A stretch of 64,000 nucleotides of DNA from contig OY762962.1 in the NCBI GenBank assembly GCA_963667195.1, positions 930,001-994,000 on the forward strand, given 5' to 3'. Shown here in pieces: positions 8,025 through 15,209 of the stretch. The position numbers and the translations under genes are program-made. The notes below the pieces were generated by a model. It did no database searches and was not told the DNA's origin. It saw only the letters and a program-made list of their open reading frames with translations. Source of the DNA: UBA7703 sp963667195 (GTDB lineage Bacteria; Bacillota; Clostridia; Christensenellales; CAG-138). How positions within the stretch are numbered: position 1 is the stretch's first letter; every line of letters starts with the position of its first letter.

Positions 8025-8867
8025 ATGAAAAAGCTATTGTCCATTGCCCTCGCCTTGCTGATGTTCGCCTTTGTATTGACCGGTTGCGCAAAGGCCAAAG
8101 ATGCCGCATCACAGGCGGCCTCCGATGCCGTTTCGGATGCCGTCACCGCGGCGGAGAACGGCGATTCGGCCGAAGCCGCGAAGGCCGCGGAAGCAGCGGT
8201 GGAGGACGTGCAGCAAAACGGCGCGGACTCCGACACCGCATCCGCGTTTTACAGCGCATACATGGAGGCAAAATCCGCCGTGCTGACGCCGTTGATGGAC
8301 GCGCTCGGCAACAACCCGGACACGATGATGTCCGCCATGTCCTTCCTCGGCGTCACGATGAGTGATCTGTATCTGCTCCCCGCGATGTATTTCGGCCTCG
8401 GTGAAACCTCGGTTGCCACGGCGCTGGCCATGATGGGCGCAAAGGACGTGACCTACAACGAGCAGGGAAACCAATACACGGTCACCTACAAGGATTCCAA
8501 CGACAAGACAGCCACGCTTACGGGAACGTATGAGAAGGGCAAGTCCCTCGTCACCATCGGCTCCACCAACGGCACCGAGAATGTGTTCGCGGAAACCTAC
8601 CGCACCGCGTTCGGCTATGTCGGCCAGTTTTACATCATTGCGGACGACGGCACCGCGTCGCTGTATCAGATCGCCATCAGCGGCAAGGACGGCGTGTTCG
8701 GCATCATCACGGGCGAACCGCGGCCCGCTCCGCTCACCGGAAACGAACCCGCCGATTTCCCGAAATCCGCCAAGGAGTGGTATGCCATCTCCGGAAACAA
8801 CGTCACCGGCATGACGTCGGACGGAAAATCCATCAGCTTCACCTATGTCCCAAGCGAGAGCAACTAA
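8025..8867 (+). CDS. Putative secreted lipoprotein of unknown function
   Basis: 280 residues with a lipoprotein signal peptide: positively charged MKK, a hydrophobic core and the lipobox LTGC (cysteine near residue 20). An alanine-rich low-complexity region follows (about 21-65), then a globular beta-rich domain. AGGAGG at 8011-8016 supports the ATG at 8025. No enzymatic motif is recognised. It is monocistronic, with its own promoter and a terminator at 8887. It probably acts on the outer face of the membrane. Function unknown. Confidence 0.85.
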   Translation: MKKLLSIALALLMFAFVLTGCAKAKDAASQAASDAVSDAVTAAENGDSAEAAKAAEAAVEDVQQNGADSDTASAFYSAYMEAKSAVLTPLMDALGNNPDTMMSAMSFLGVTMSDLYLLPAMYFGLGETSVATALAMMGAKDVTYNEQGNQYTVTYKDSNDKTATLTGTYEKGKSLVTIGSTNGTENVFAETYRTAFGYVGQFYIIADDGTASLYQIAISGKDGVFGIITGEPRPAPLTGNEPADFPKSAKEWYAISGNNVTGMTSDGKSISFTYVPSESN

Positions 8868-8886
8868 CCACCCCATTCGTTTCGCA

Positions 8887-8920
8887 AACCGCCGTCCTGT
8901 TTCGGGCGGCGGTTTTTGTT
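8887..8920 (+). terminator. Intrinsic terminator of the lipoprotein gene
   Basis: AACCGCCGTCC (8887-8897) pairs with GGGCGGCGGTT (8904-8914), with one G-T pair, followed by TTTGTTT. Confidence 0.85.
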
Positions 8921-9180
8921 TGGATTTTGTTTTAAGCGCAAACCCCAATGTTCAGGCACAATTTCGTGTTTAATGAGAACGATTCGCGCCAACCTTCACC
9001 TACTCACAATCCGTTTCAAAATCGTAACATGTCGTTGATGGCTTGTTCATGATTGTCTGGTAGTATATACATTGTTGGGAAACATACGGCCTCTTCCCCG
9101 GAGACGACATCATTTATCTTTTTTCGTGACAGATTTCTTAAGCCCAGGAAATGAAAAGACCAAGCCGTATCAACCCGAAA

Positions 9181-9215
9181 AGGACGCTCTGAAAAGGGCG
9201 TCCTGTCGATTTTTG
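9181..9215 (+). terminator. Orphan plus-strand terminator
   Basis: AGGACGC (9181-9187) pairs with GCGTCCT (9198-9204), followed by gtcgatttttgg. No plus-strand gene precedes it. A 13-codon reading frame starting near 9151 (MKRPSRINPKRTL) stops inside the hairpin. The rest of 8921-9260 shows no gene. Confidence 0.5.
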
Positions 9216-9261
9216 GGGATTCGCGCGATCTCGTCCCAGCGCAGGCGCGCGCCATCGCGCA

Positions 9262-9291
9262 AAAAAGGCAGTCCTTTCGGACTGCCTTTTT
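9262..9291 (-). terminator. Bidirectional terminator after the membrane pyrophosphatase gene
   Basis: AAAAAGGCAGTCC (9262-9274) pairs perfectly with GGACTGCCTTTTT (9279-9291). It carries A/T tracts on both sides, so it can stop transcription on either strand. The pyrophosphatase gene ends at 9314 on the minus strand. Confidence 0.85.
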
Positions 9292-9313
9292 CTCAGCGTA
9301 AAACGCTTGTTTC

Positions 9314-11380
9314 TTAGAACAGGTGCAGGGTCAGGAACAGCGTGCTCATCAGAGAAGCGACGAGCGACACAACCGTGATCTGCGTGTTGATGGACGGGCC
9401 TGCGGTGTCTTTGAACGGGTCGCCGACGGTGTCGCCAACGACTGCCGCTTTGTGCGCGTCGCTGCCCTTGCCGCCTTCGTGACCGCTCTCAACATACTTC
9501 TTGCCGTTGTCCCAGAGACCGCCGGAGTTGCTCATAAAGAGCGCGAACAGCAGACCGGAGACGATGTTGCCGCAGAGGAAGCCGCCGATTGCCTGAACGC
9601 CGCCGATGAAGCCGACAACGAAGGTTGCGATGATCGCCATGAGGCCCGCGGGGATCAATTCCTTGATCGCGCCGTCGGTGGCAATCACGATGCACTTGTC
9701 GTATTCCGGCTCAACGCCTTCTTTGCCTTCCTTGAGGCCGACAATTTCCTTGAACTGACGATGGATTTCCGCGACCATGCGCTGTGCGTTGCGATCGACG
9801 CCGAGCATCAGCATTGCCGAGAACACAGCGGGAACCGCCGCGCCGACGAGCAGGCCGAAGAATACCATCGGGTTCATAATGTCGAAGTTCGTGATGCCGG
9901 CGACGCCGAGTTCGGCAGCCGCGGTGTTGACTTCGCTCATAAACGCGCCGAGCAGTGCAATGACGGTGAGGCCCGCAGCTGCGATTGCAAAGCCCTTGGT
10001 GACGGCCTTGACGGTGTTGCCTGCGGAGTCGAGTTCATCGGTGATGGCGAGCACGTCTTCGCCGAGGTCGCCCATTTCAGCAAGGCCGCGCGCGTTGTCC
10101 ACGATGGGGCCATACGCGTCGTTGCTGACGATCATGCCGACGATGGAGAGCATACCGACGGCCGACATTGCGATGCCGAAGAGAGCATATTCCACGCCGC
10201 CGAGCGGTTCGCAGAGCTTGTAAGCGGTGACTGCCGCGATGCCGATGCCGATCATGGCGGGCAGAACGCTCAGCAGACCATAAGAGATACCGGAGAGGAT
10301 CGTGAACGCCGGGCCGGACTGGCTGGCATGCGCCACGAAGTGGACGGGCTTCTTGGAGTCATCCGTGAAGTAGTCCGTGGTGAGGCCGATGATCACGCCA
10401 ACCGCGAGGCCGACGATGCAGGCGCCCCAGATTCTCCAGGAGTAGTTGAGCAGGTAGGTAGCGCCAGCGGTCAGAACGGCGTAGATACCCGTGGTGACGT
10501 AGGTGCTGGAGTTCAGCGCGCGGGTCGGGTTGCCGTGCTTGCCGATGCGCGCGGTCATAACGCCGATGATGGAAGCGAGCAGGCCCAGCGCCGCAAACAC
10601 GAACACCATGTCCGCATTGTTTCCGCCGAGCGCGCTGCCCATGACGAGCGCCGCCGCCATGGAAGCCACGTTGGAATCGAAGAGGTCCGCGCCCATGCCG
10701 GCGACGTCGCCAACGTTGTCGCCAACGTTGTCCGCGATGACGGCGGGGTTACGGGGGTCATCTTCCGGAATTCCGAGTTCAACTTTGCCGACGAGGTCCG
10801 CGCTGATGTCCGCGGTCTTCGTGAAGATACCGCCGCCCGCTTTTGCAAACAGGGCCAGCGAGCTCGCGCCGAAGCTGAAGCCGAGGATCGTGGTGGCATC
10901 CTTGGTGATCAGGTAGACGAGCGTAACGCCCAAGAGGCTCGCGCCGACAACCGCCATACCCATGACGGCGCCGCCGCGGAATCCCGCCATGAACGAGGGC
11001 GCAATGCCCTTCTTGGCGGCTTCTGCGCTGCGTCCGTTCGCAATGGTCGCGACTTCGAGGCCGATCTTGCCCGCGATTGCGGAGAAGAGGGTACCAAAGA
11101 TATAGGCGACAACCATCTGAACGTTCAGCATGGCATTGCCCTGCCAGACAGGCTTGGGCAGGAATACAAAGATGAGGACTGCGGCAACGCCGGCAAACTT
11201 CGCCAGAACGCCGTATTCCTTACGCAGGAAGGTACGCGCGCCGGCACGGATAAGACCGGTTGCCTTGAGGATCTTCTGGTTTTCGCAGGGTTGACGCTTG
11301 ACCCAGAGGTAGAGCCAAACGGCGAATGCAAACGCCAGAAGGGCGACGAGAATAGAGCCGTACAGAATGAGGTTTTCCAT
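9314..11380 (-). CDS. hppA: Membrane-bound ion-translocating pyrophosphatase (V-type PPase)
   Basis: 688 residues with about 16 transmembrane helices. It hydrolyses pyrophosphate to pump H+ or Na+ outward. Hallmarks are the substrate loop EDDPRNPAVIADNVGDNVGD (about 206-225), GADLFDS and GDTVGDPFKDTAGPS near the C-terminus. At the potassium-selectivity position the sequence is GNTVKAVTKG, with Lys458 and Thr461. Lysine there marks the potassium-independent class, whereas alanine marks potassium-dependent and sodium-pumping forms. GGGAG precedes the ATG. It follows OadB- and OadG-like genes on the same strand, so pyrophosphate energy and decarboxylation energy may both charge the membrane. Confidence 0.97.
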   Translation of the reverse strand: MENLILYGSILVALLAFAFAVWLYLWVKRQPCENQKILKATGLIRAGARTFLRKEYGVLAKFAGVAAVLIFVFLPKPVWQGNAMLNVQMVVAYIFGTLFSAIAGKIGLEVATIANGRSAEAAKKGIAPSFMAGFRGGAVMGMAVVGASLLGVTLVYLITKDATTILGFSFGASSLALFAKAGGGIFTKTADISADLVGKVELGIPEDDPRNPAVIADNVGDNVGDVAGMGADLFDSNVASMAAALVMGSALGGNNADMVFVFAALGLLASIIGVMTARIGKHGNPTRALNSSTYVTTGIYAVLTAGATYLLNYSWRIWGACIVGLAVGVIIGLTTDYFTDDSKKPVHFVAHASQSGPAFTILSGISYGLLSVLPAMIGIGIAAVTAYKLCEPLGGVEYALFGIAMSAVGMLSIVGMIVSNDAYGPIVDNARGLAEMGDLGEDVLAITDELDSAGNTVKAVTKGFAIAAAGLTVIALLGAFMSEVNTAAAELGVAGITNFDIMNPMVFFGLLVGAAVPAVFSAMLMLGVDRNAQRMVAEIHRQFKEIVGLKEGKEGVEPEYDKCIVIATDGAIKELIPAGLMAIIATFVVGFIGGVQAIGGFLCGNIVSGLLFALFMSNSGGLWDNGKKYVESGHEGGKGSDAHKAAVVGDTVGDPFKDTAGPSINTQITVVSLVASLMSTLFLTLHLF

Positions 11381-11429
11381 AGTACTATCTCCCTTTTGTG
11401 ATCCGTCTTGTGACGGTCGTATGAGTGTC

Positions 11430-11454
11430 GGCTGCCGGCTTGAAACCGGCAGCC
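11430..11454 (-). other. Intergenic hairpin between the OadG-like gene and hppA
   Basis: GGCTGCCGG (11430-11438) pairs perfectly with CCGGCAGCC (11446-11454) around a 7-base loop. There is no T tract. It could be an RNA processing or mRNA-stability element that sets the relative levels of the pump genes. Confidence 0.5.
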
Positions 11455-11528
11455 GGAACGCTTCCGCTTGTCATGCGGCGCTGCCTTGCCGCCGGTTATG
11501 GCGAGAAAGGCGCCAAAGTAACAGGGGA

Positions 11529-11687
11529 TTACTCCTGCGAATGCTTGCGCTTTTTGCTGGGCGCGGTCAGAAGGTTGAGCAGCGTGATCATGATGATGAT
11601 CGCGGCCGTAACGATGAAGATGCCCAGCATGCCGAGGCCGAGAATCGTCATGGTGTCAGAAAGAGGTGCTACAGCTTCGAGATTCAT
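11529..11687 (-). CDS. Small OadG-like (decarboxylase sodium pump gamma) membrane protein
   Basis: 52 residues: a short N-terminal tail, one long transmembrane helix (about 14-41, MTILGLGMLGIFIVTAAIII and onward) and a basic C-terminus (SKKRKHSQE). AGGAGAT stands just before the ATG at 11687. Size, topology and position directly after an OadB-type gene fit the gamma subunit of sodium-pumping decarboxylases, which anchors the complex. Sequence identity is too low to be sure. Confidence 0.7.
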   Translation of the reverse strand: MNLEAVAPLSDTMTILGLGMLGIFIVTAAIIIMITLLNLLTAPSKKRKHSQE

Positions 11688-11705
11688 GATAGTATCTCCT
11701 TTCCC

Positions 11706-12830
11706 TTATTTCACGATGAGGCTTAAGAGCACGCCGCCCGCGATGACGGAGGCAATCTGCCCCGCGACGTTCGCGCCAGCCGCATGCATCAAGAGGTGGT
11801 TGGTCTTATCTTCCGCAAGGCCCATCTTGTGCACCACGCGGGATGCCATCGGGAACGCGGAGATACCAGCGGCGCCGATCATGGGATTGACCTTCTTCTT
11901 GGTGAAGAGGTTGATGACCTTGCCGAAGACCACGCCGCCCGCGGTGTCAAAGATGAAGGCGAAGAGGCCCAGTGCGAGGATCATGAGGGTGCGAAGCGTC
12001 AGGAAGGACGCAGCCTGCATGTTTGCCGCGACGGTGAGGCCCAGCATCAGGGTGATCAGGTTTGCAAGCACCTTCTGCGCGGTTTCGGAAAGTCCGCCGA
12101 GCACGCCGCATTCACGGATGAGGTTACCGAACATCAGGAAGCCGACGAGGGCCACGGAACGCGGCGCAAAGATGCCGGCGATCACGGTTACGATGATCGG
12201 GAAGAGGATCTTCGTGGCCTGGTTCACGCTGTTGCCCGTGTACTCCATGCGGATCATGCGCTCTTTCTTCGTGGTGAGCAGCTTGATGATCGGCGGCTGG
12301 ACAATTGGCACCAGCGCCATATAGGAGTAAGCCGCAATGATGATCGGCCCCAGGAAGTTCGAATGCAGATAGTTGGCAACGAAGATGGAAGTAGGACCAT
12401 CCGCAGCGCCGATGATCGCGATGGACGCGGCATCCTTGAGCGGGAAGCCGAGCAGCGACGCGCCGACGAGTGTTGCGAAGATACCAAACTGGGCAGCCGC
12501 ACCGAAGAGCATGAGCTTCGGGTTGGTCAGCAGCGGCTCAAAGTCGATCATGGCTCCGATGCCGATGAACAGCAGGAGCGGGAAGAGCTCGTTTGCAATA
12601 CCGCCGTCGAAGAGGACGTTCAGTACGCCAATCTCTTTTGCACCGTCGATGATCTGCGTGATTGCGCCGGACATCGGGATGTTGACGAGAATCGCGCCGA
12701 ATCCCATCGGGAGGAGCAGAGACGGTTCCATTTCTTTATTGATTGCGAGATAGATCAGGATTCCGCCAATGGCCCACATGACAACCTGCTGCCAGGTCAG
12801 GTTCGAAAAATTTTGAAATATTGCGTCCAT
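11706..12830 (-). CDS. Sodium-pumping decarboxylase beta subunit (OadB/GcdB/MmdB family)
   Basis: 374 residues, multi-spanning. The conserved IIGAADGPTSIF stretch holds the aspartate essential for Na+ transport in OadB. The C-terminal GAAGISAFPMASRVV stretch is also family typical. The subunit couples decarboxylation of a carboxybiotin to Na+ export. The ATG at 12830 (MDAIFQNF) is chosen because the upstream extension would cover the promoter and lacks family similarity. No alpha or biotin-carrier gene lies nearby, so these must be encoded elsewhere. Which acid (oxaloacetate, methylmalonyl-CoA or glutaconyl-CoA) cannot be told. Confidence 0.92.
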   Translation of the reverse strand: MDAIFQNFSNLTWQQVVMWAIGGILIYLAINKEMEPSLLLPMGFGAILVNIPMSGAITQIIDGAKEIGVLNVLFDGGIANELFPLLLFIGIGAMIDFEPLLTNPKLMLFGAAAQFGIFATLVGASLLGFPLKDAASIAIIGAADGPTSIFVANYLHSNFLGPIIIAAYSYMALVPIVQPPIIKLLTTKKERMIRMEYTGNSVNQATKILFPIIVTVIAGIFAPRSVALVGFLMFGNLIRECGVLGGLSETAQKVLANLITLMLGLTVAANMQAASFLTLRTLMILALGLFAFIFDTAGGVVFGKVINLFTKKKVNPMIGAAGISAFPMASRVVHKMGLAEDKTNHLLMHAAGANVAGQIASVIAGGVLLSLIVK

Positions 12831-12870
12831 AACTTCAACCTTTCGTGAAATGATTGTGAAACAGATATGT

Positions 12871-12882
12871 ACCAAATTTGGT
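12871..12882. promoter_or_regulatory. Palindromic operator candidate at the OadB start site
   Basis: ACCAAATTTGGT is a perfect 12-bp palindrome just downstream of the -10 box of the OadB promoter, covering the likely transcription start. A repressor bound here would block initiation. The cognate regulator is unknown. Confidence 0.5.
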
Positions 12883-12889
12883 CTTTTAT

Positions 12890-12917
12890 ATCTTAACACA
12901 TCAAATTGGAACAGTAA
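12890..12917 (-). promoter_or_regulatory. Promoter of the OadB-OadG-hppA unit
   Basis: Minus strand TTACTG (12912-12917), 16-base spacer, TAAGAT (12890-12895). The start is expected near 12883. The 12918-13090 stretch upstream is A+T-rich and shows no gene. Confidence 0.5.
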
Positions 12918-13093
12918 ATGCCTAATTTTTACGAATAATTTGCATTTTTAATCACGCAAAGTTGCATTTCTTATGAATATTTTGGTGATTTTTGCATTAT
13001 CGGCTCAGTTCAACAGCCAAATCGCATTATTATGACGAAACCCCTGCAAAAGCAACGCATGTCGTCCTTTCACAATCCCGTAAAAATTCGAAC

Positions 13094-13136
13094 CAAAAAG
13101 AAGATCGACCCCGTTTTCGTCCGGAGTCGATCTTCT
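13094..13136 (-). terminator. Intrinsic terminator after the DNA glycosylase gene
   Basis: AGAAGATCGAC (13099-13109) and GTCGATCTTCT (13126-13136) form an 11-bp perfect stem. On the minus strand a T run follows (complement of the A run just below 13101). It lies about 100 bases past the stop at 13239. Confidence 0.75.
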
Positions 13137-13238
13137 ACAGCCAAGCACGGCATCCTCAAACACAAGAATGCATCGCTTGTGTCCGGCACGGGTCACATCA
13201 AAACCCCTGCCTTACACCAAAACAGTATCAAATGCGTT

Positions 13239-14105
13239 CTACCGCGTCAAGGTAAGATCCGCGCGTGATCCCACGCGTTCCGGCGGTTTTTCCGCGGCGT
13301 ATGCTGTGCTCCGCGCATAATAGAAGATGTATTGCTGCAGCGCACCTGCCGTATCGGGATAGCGCGCGGTCGGAAACGCGCCGCCATACTCCCGCTCCTC
13401 GATGCGGTTGATCCACACGTCGCGCGGGAAACGGGCAAGCCTGTGGTAGCCGAATAGCATCACGCAGTTTGCGACCTTTTCGCCGACGCCGGGGACCGCG
13501 AGCAGCGCGGCATAGAGCGCCTCGTCGGAGCAGGAGGCGATTGCGGATAAGTTCAGCGTACCCGCGGCGACCATCCGCGCGGCTGCGAGCACATATTTTG
13601 CGCGGTAGCCCAGCGAACAGGCAAGAAAGTGCGATTCATCCAACGCCGCAAGTGTCTGCGCCGAAGGAAAGGCGAAGAAGCGCTCTCCTCCGCTCTCGAT
13701 CGGTTCGCCGTATCGCGAGCAGAGCGCCTCGATGCAATATTGAATCGCGGGAATGTTCTTGCGTTGGGAGATGATGAAACTCACGAGCATTTCCCACGGC
13801 TCCTGCCGGAGCATGCGGATGCCCGCGCCAAAGTCGCAGGCGCGCCTGAGGAACACGTCCCCGGGGTCCGCCTGCGCGCGGATGGCGGCATAGTCGCTTG
13901 CTATGTCGAAATAGTCGCGCCAGACCGCGTCAAACTCCGCCTGCGTGCAGTCGAGCACCGCTCCCTCCGGCGTGTCGGTCAGGCGCAACACGCGACCGCG
14001 TGCAACGAGCACGTAGCCGCCGGACGGCACCGGCTTGAGGCGAAAGCATTGTCCGCTTTCGGCGATCTTTCGAATATTGAAATCAGGGTTTTGAATTATC
14101 ATCAT
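13239..14105 (-). CDS. 8-oxoguanine DNA glycosylase (OGG1-like, HhH-GPD family)
   Basis: 288 residues. An N-terminal OGG-type domain (FNIRKIAESGQCFRLKPV) precedes the helix-hairpin-helix domain. PGVGEKVANC contains the catalytic lysine equivalent and FPRDVWINR the catalytic aspartate. The enzyme excises oxidised guanine from DNA and nicks by beta-elimination. I chose the ATG at 14105 (a second ATG follows directly). TGCTATAAT on the minus strand lies only six bases upstream and no ribosome site is present, so the mRNA is probably leaderless. Monocistronic. Confidence 0.92.
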   Translation of the reverse strand: MMIIQNPDFNIRKIAESGQCFRLKPVPSGGYVLVARGRVLRLTDTPEGAVLDCTQAEFDAVWRDYFDIASDYAAIRAQADPGDVFLRRACDFGAGIRMLRQEPWEMLVSFIISQRKNIPAIQYCIEALCSRYGEPIESGGERFFAFPSAQTLAALDESHFLACSLGYRAKYVLAAARMVAAGTLNLSAIASCSDEALYAALLAVPGVGEKVANCVMLFGYHRLARFPRDVWINRIEEREYGGAFPTARYPDTAGALQQYIFYYARSTAYAAEKPPERVGSRADLTLTR

Positions 14106-14111
14106 AGGTGC

Positions 14112-14120
14112 ATTATAGCA
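14112..14120 (-). promoter_or_regulatory. Extended -10 promoter giving a leaderless mRNA for the glycosylase
   Basis: TGC-TATAAT on the minus strand lies six bases before the start codon at 14105. The -35 region is weak. Transcription should begin at or next to the A of ATG. Confidence 0.65.
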
Positions 14121-14150
14121 TCCAAAGATGCAAAGACCGTGATGCCGATA

Positions 14151-14179
14151 CAAAAACAGAGCGTCCGGAAGGGCGCTCT
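14151..14179 (-). terminator. Terminator of the two-gene A+T-rich island
   Basis: AGAGCGTCC (14158-14166) pairs with GGGCGCTCT (14171-14179), with one G-T pair. A T run follows on the minus strand. It is nearly identical to the metY terminator at 15155-15184. Confidence 0.8.
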
Positions 14180-14211
14180 GCGTGGGGTTTGAATGCTTGC
14201 TTTTCATCGCT

Positions 14212-14505
14212 TCAAGGTAAGAATCCGCCAACCAAACCCTTCAGCGCAGCACCAGCGATATTTGCAAACAGGTTCGACGAGAATTGTACAGCAAAATCGG
14301 TGACTACTTTCTTGATTGACATTTTATTGTTTTGTTCAACCGCAGCTCTTAATTCTTCAAGTGCGATGAGGAGTCTTTCGTTAGTGACATTTTGTTGAAC
14401 CTGCTCGATTTCTTCTAAAGCGGTGTTCATCTGTTCGAAATTATTATAGTAACGGATGACAGAAGAATTCCCGTTAAATGTGCATCCGTTTATATTAATC
14501 GTCAT
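14212..14505 (-). CDS. Small orphan protein, second gene of an A+T-rich two-gene island
   Basis: 97 residues from the ATG at 14505, which has GGGAGA five bases upstream. An alternative ATG at 14523 overlaps the upstream stop (ATGA). The N-terminus ININGCTFNGNSSVIRYYNN contains a motif also found at the C-terminus of the preceding gene's product (DSTFGDNSSVVRNMNQ). A helical, probably coiled-coil middle (about 25-60) and a Gly/Ala-rich C-terminal segment (ANIAGAALKGLVGGFLP) follow, possibly membrane associated. The base composition is clearly lower in G+C than the neighbours, suggesting transfer. No function recognised. Confidence 0.65.
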   Translation of the reverse strand: MTININGCTFNGNSSVIRYYNNFEQMNTALEEIEQVQQNVTNERLLIALEELRAAVEQNNKMSIKKVVTDFAVQFSSNLFANIAGAALKGLVGGFLP

Positions 14506-14519
14506 CTCTTCTCTCCCGC

Positions 14520-15002
14520 TCATTGATTCATGTTCCTAACAACGGAAGAGTTGTCACCAAATGTACTGTCCTTTATATCGATTGTTAGGTTTCTGGAACT
14601 GAGCGGTTTACTAATCAAATCGGTCATTTGCTTAAATACTTCGGAAAGGAATTTCTTGCTGTTAAAAACAATTGTATATGTGATGCCCGAATTAAGAGAT
14701 ATTCTCAACAACTGCATTTCTTTTTCCTTTTCAACTTGCTGATTCCAAATTACTATCCATACTATCCCTGCAGACAAAATAACAATTCCAGCAAGAATTG
14801 CTAGTTTCATCACTCCTACACCAATCAATAAGAGTAATATGCTTAGGATTGGAAAGGGTCGCGAACTAATATTTGCTGTGGATACCAAAGAAATATTACT
14901 GATTTGAATGATGGTATCCGACCATTTCATGATATTGTCTTCAATATACAAAAAATCCGTTTCGACCCGCTGAGCGGTACTTCCGCCATCCAACCTTGCC
15001 AT
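14520..15002 (-). CDS. Orphan membrane protein, first gene of an A+T-rich two-gene island
   Basis: 160 residues. The N-terminal 45 residues are polar. Two adjacent hydrophobic segments (about 50-86) form a membrane hairpin. A cytoplasmic or exposed domain follows (WNQQVEKEKEMQLLRISL and onward), and the C-terminus carries the motif STFGDNSSVVRN shared with the next gene. AGGGGG stands upstream of the ATG. Low G+C content and lack of a recognised family suggest horizontal acquisition. I infer that the two products interact through or alongside the shared motif. Confidence 0.65.
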   Translation of the reverse strand: MARLDGGSTAQRVETDFLYIEDNIMKWSDTIIQISNISLVSTANISSRPFPILSILLLLIGVGVMKLAILAGIVILSAGIVWIVIWNQQVEKEKEMQLLRISLNSGITYTIVFNSKKFLSEVFKQMTDLISKPLSSRNLTIDIKDSTFGDNSSVVRNMNQ

Positions 15003-15154
15003 TTTTATTACCCCCTGTAAGATATATCCGCATTATTAGTGGATTACCTTAATTATAAGTTTTTTTCGATTATCAATGTCTATCGAATTTTCGCGAATAA
15101 ACGCCACTTTTTTATGATTTTGGTTTAAATAGAATACAGCTTATAGCAAGGAAG

Positions 15155-15184
15155 AAAAAAGTAGAGCGCCCGGAAGGGCGCTCT
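15155..15184 (-). terminator. Intrinsic terminator of metY
   Basis: AGAGCGCCC (15163-15171) pairs perfectly with GGGCGCTCT (15176-15184). Minus-strand transcription then meets a T run (A run 15155-15160 on the plus strand). Confidence 0.9.
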
Positions 15185-15209
15185 GCGTGCGTGCGATCGT
15201 TATTCTGTT

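Noticed and set aside
9016..9255. 79-codon minus-strand frame before hppA
   Set aside because: It crosses the terminator hairpin, has no ribosome site and no family features.
9323..11401. Long plus-strand frame (about 692 codons)
   Set aside because: It mirrors the pyrophosphatase gene and its translation is low-complexity and charged.
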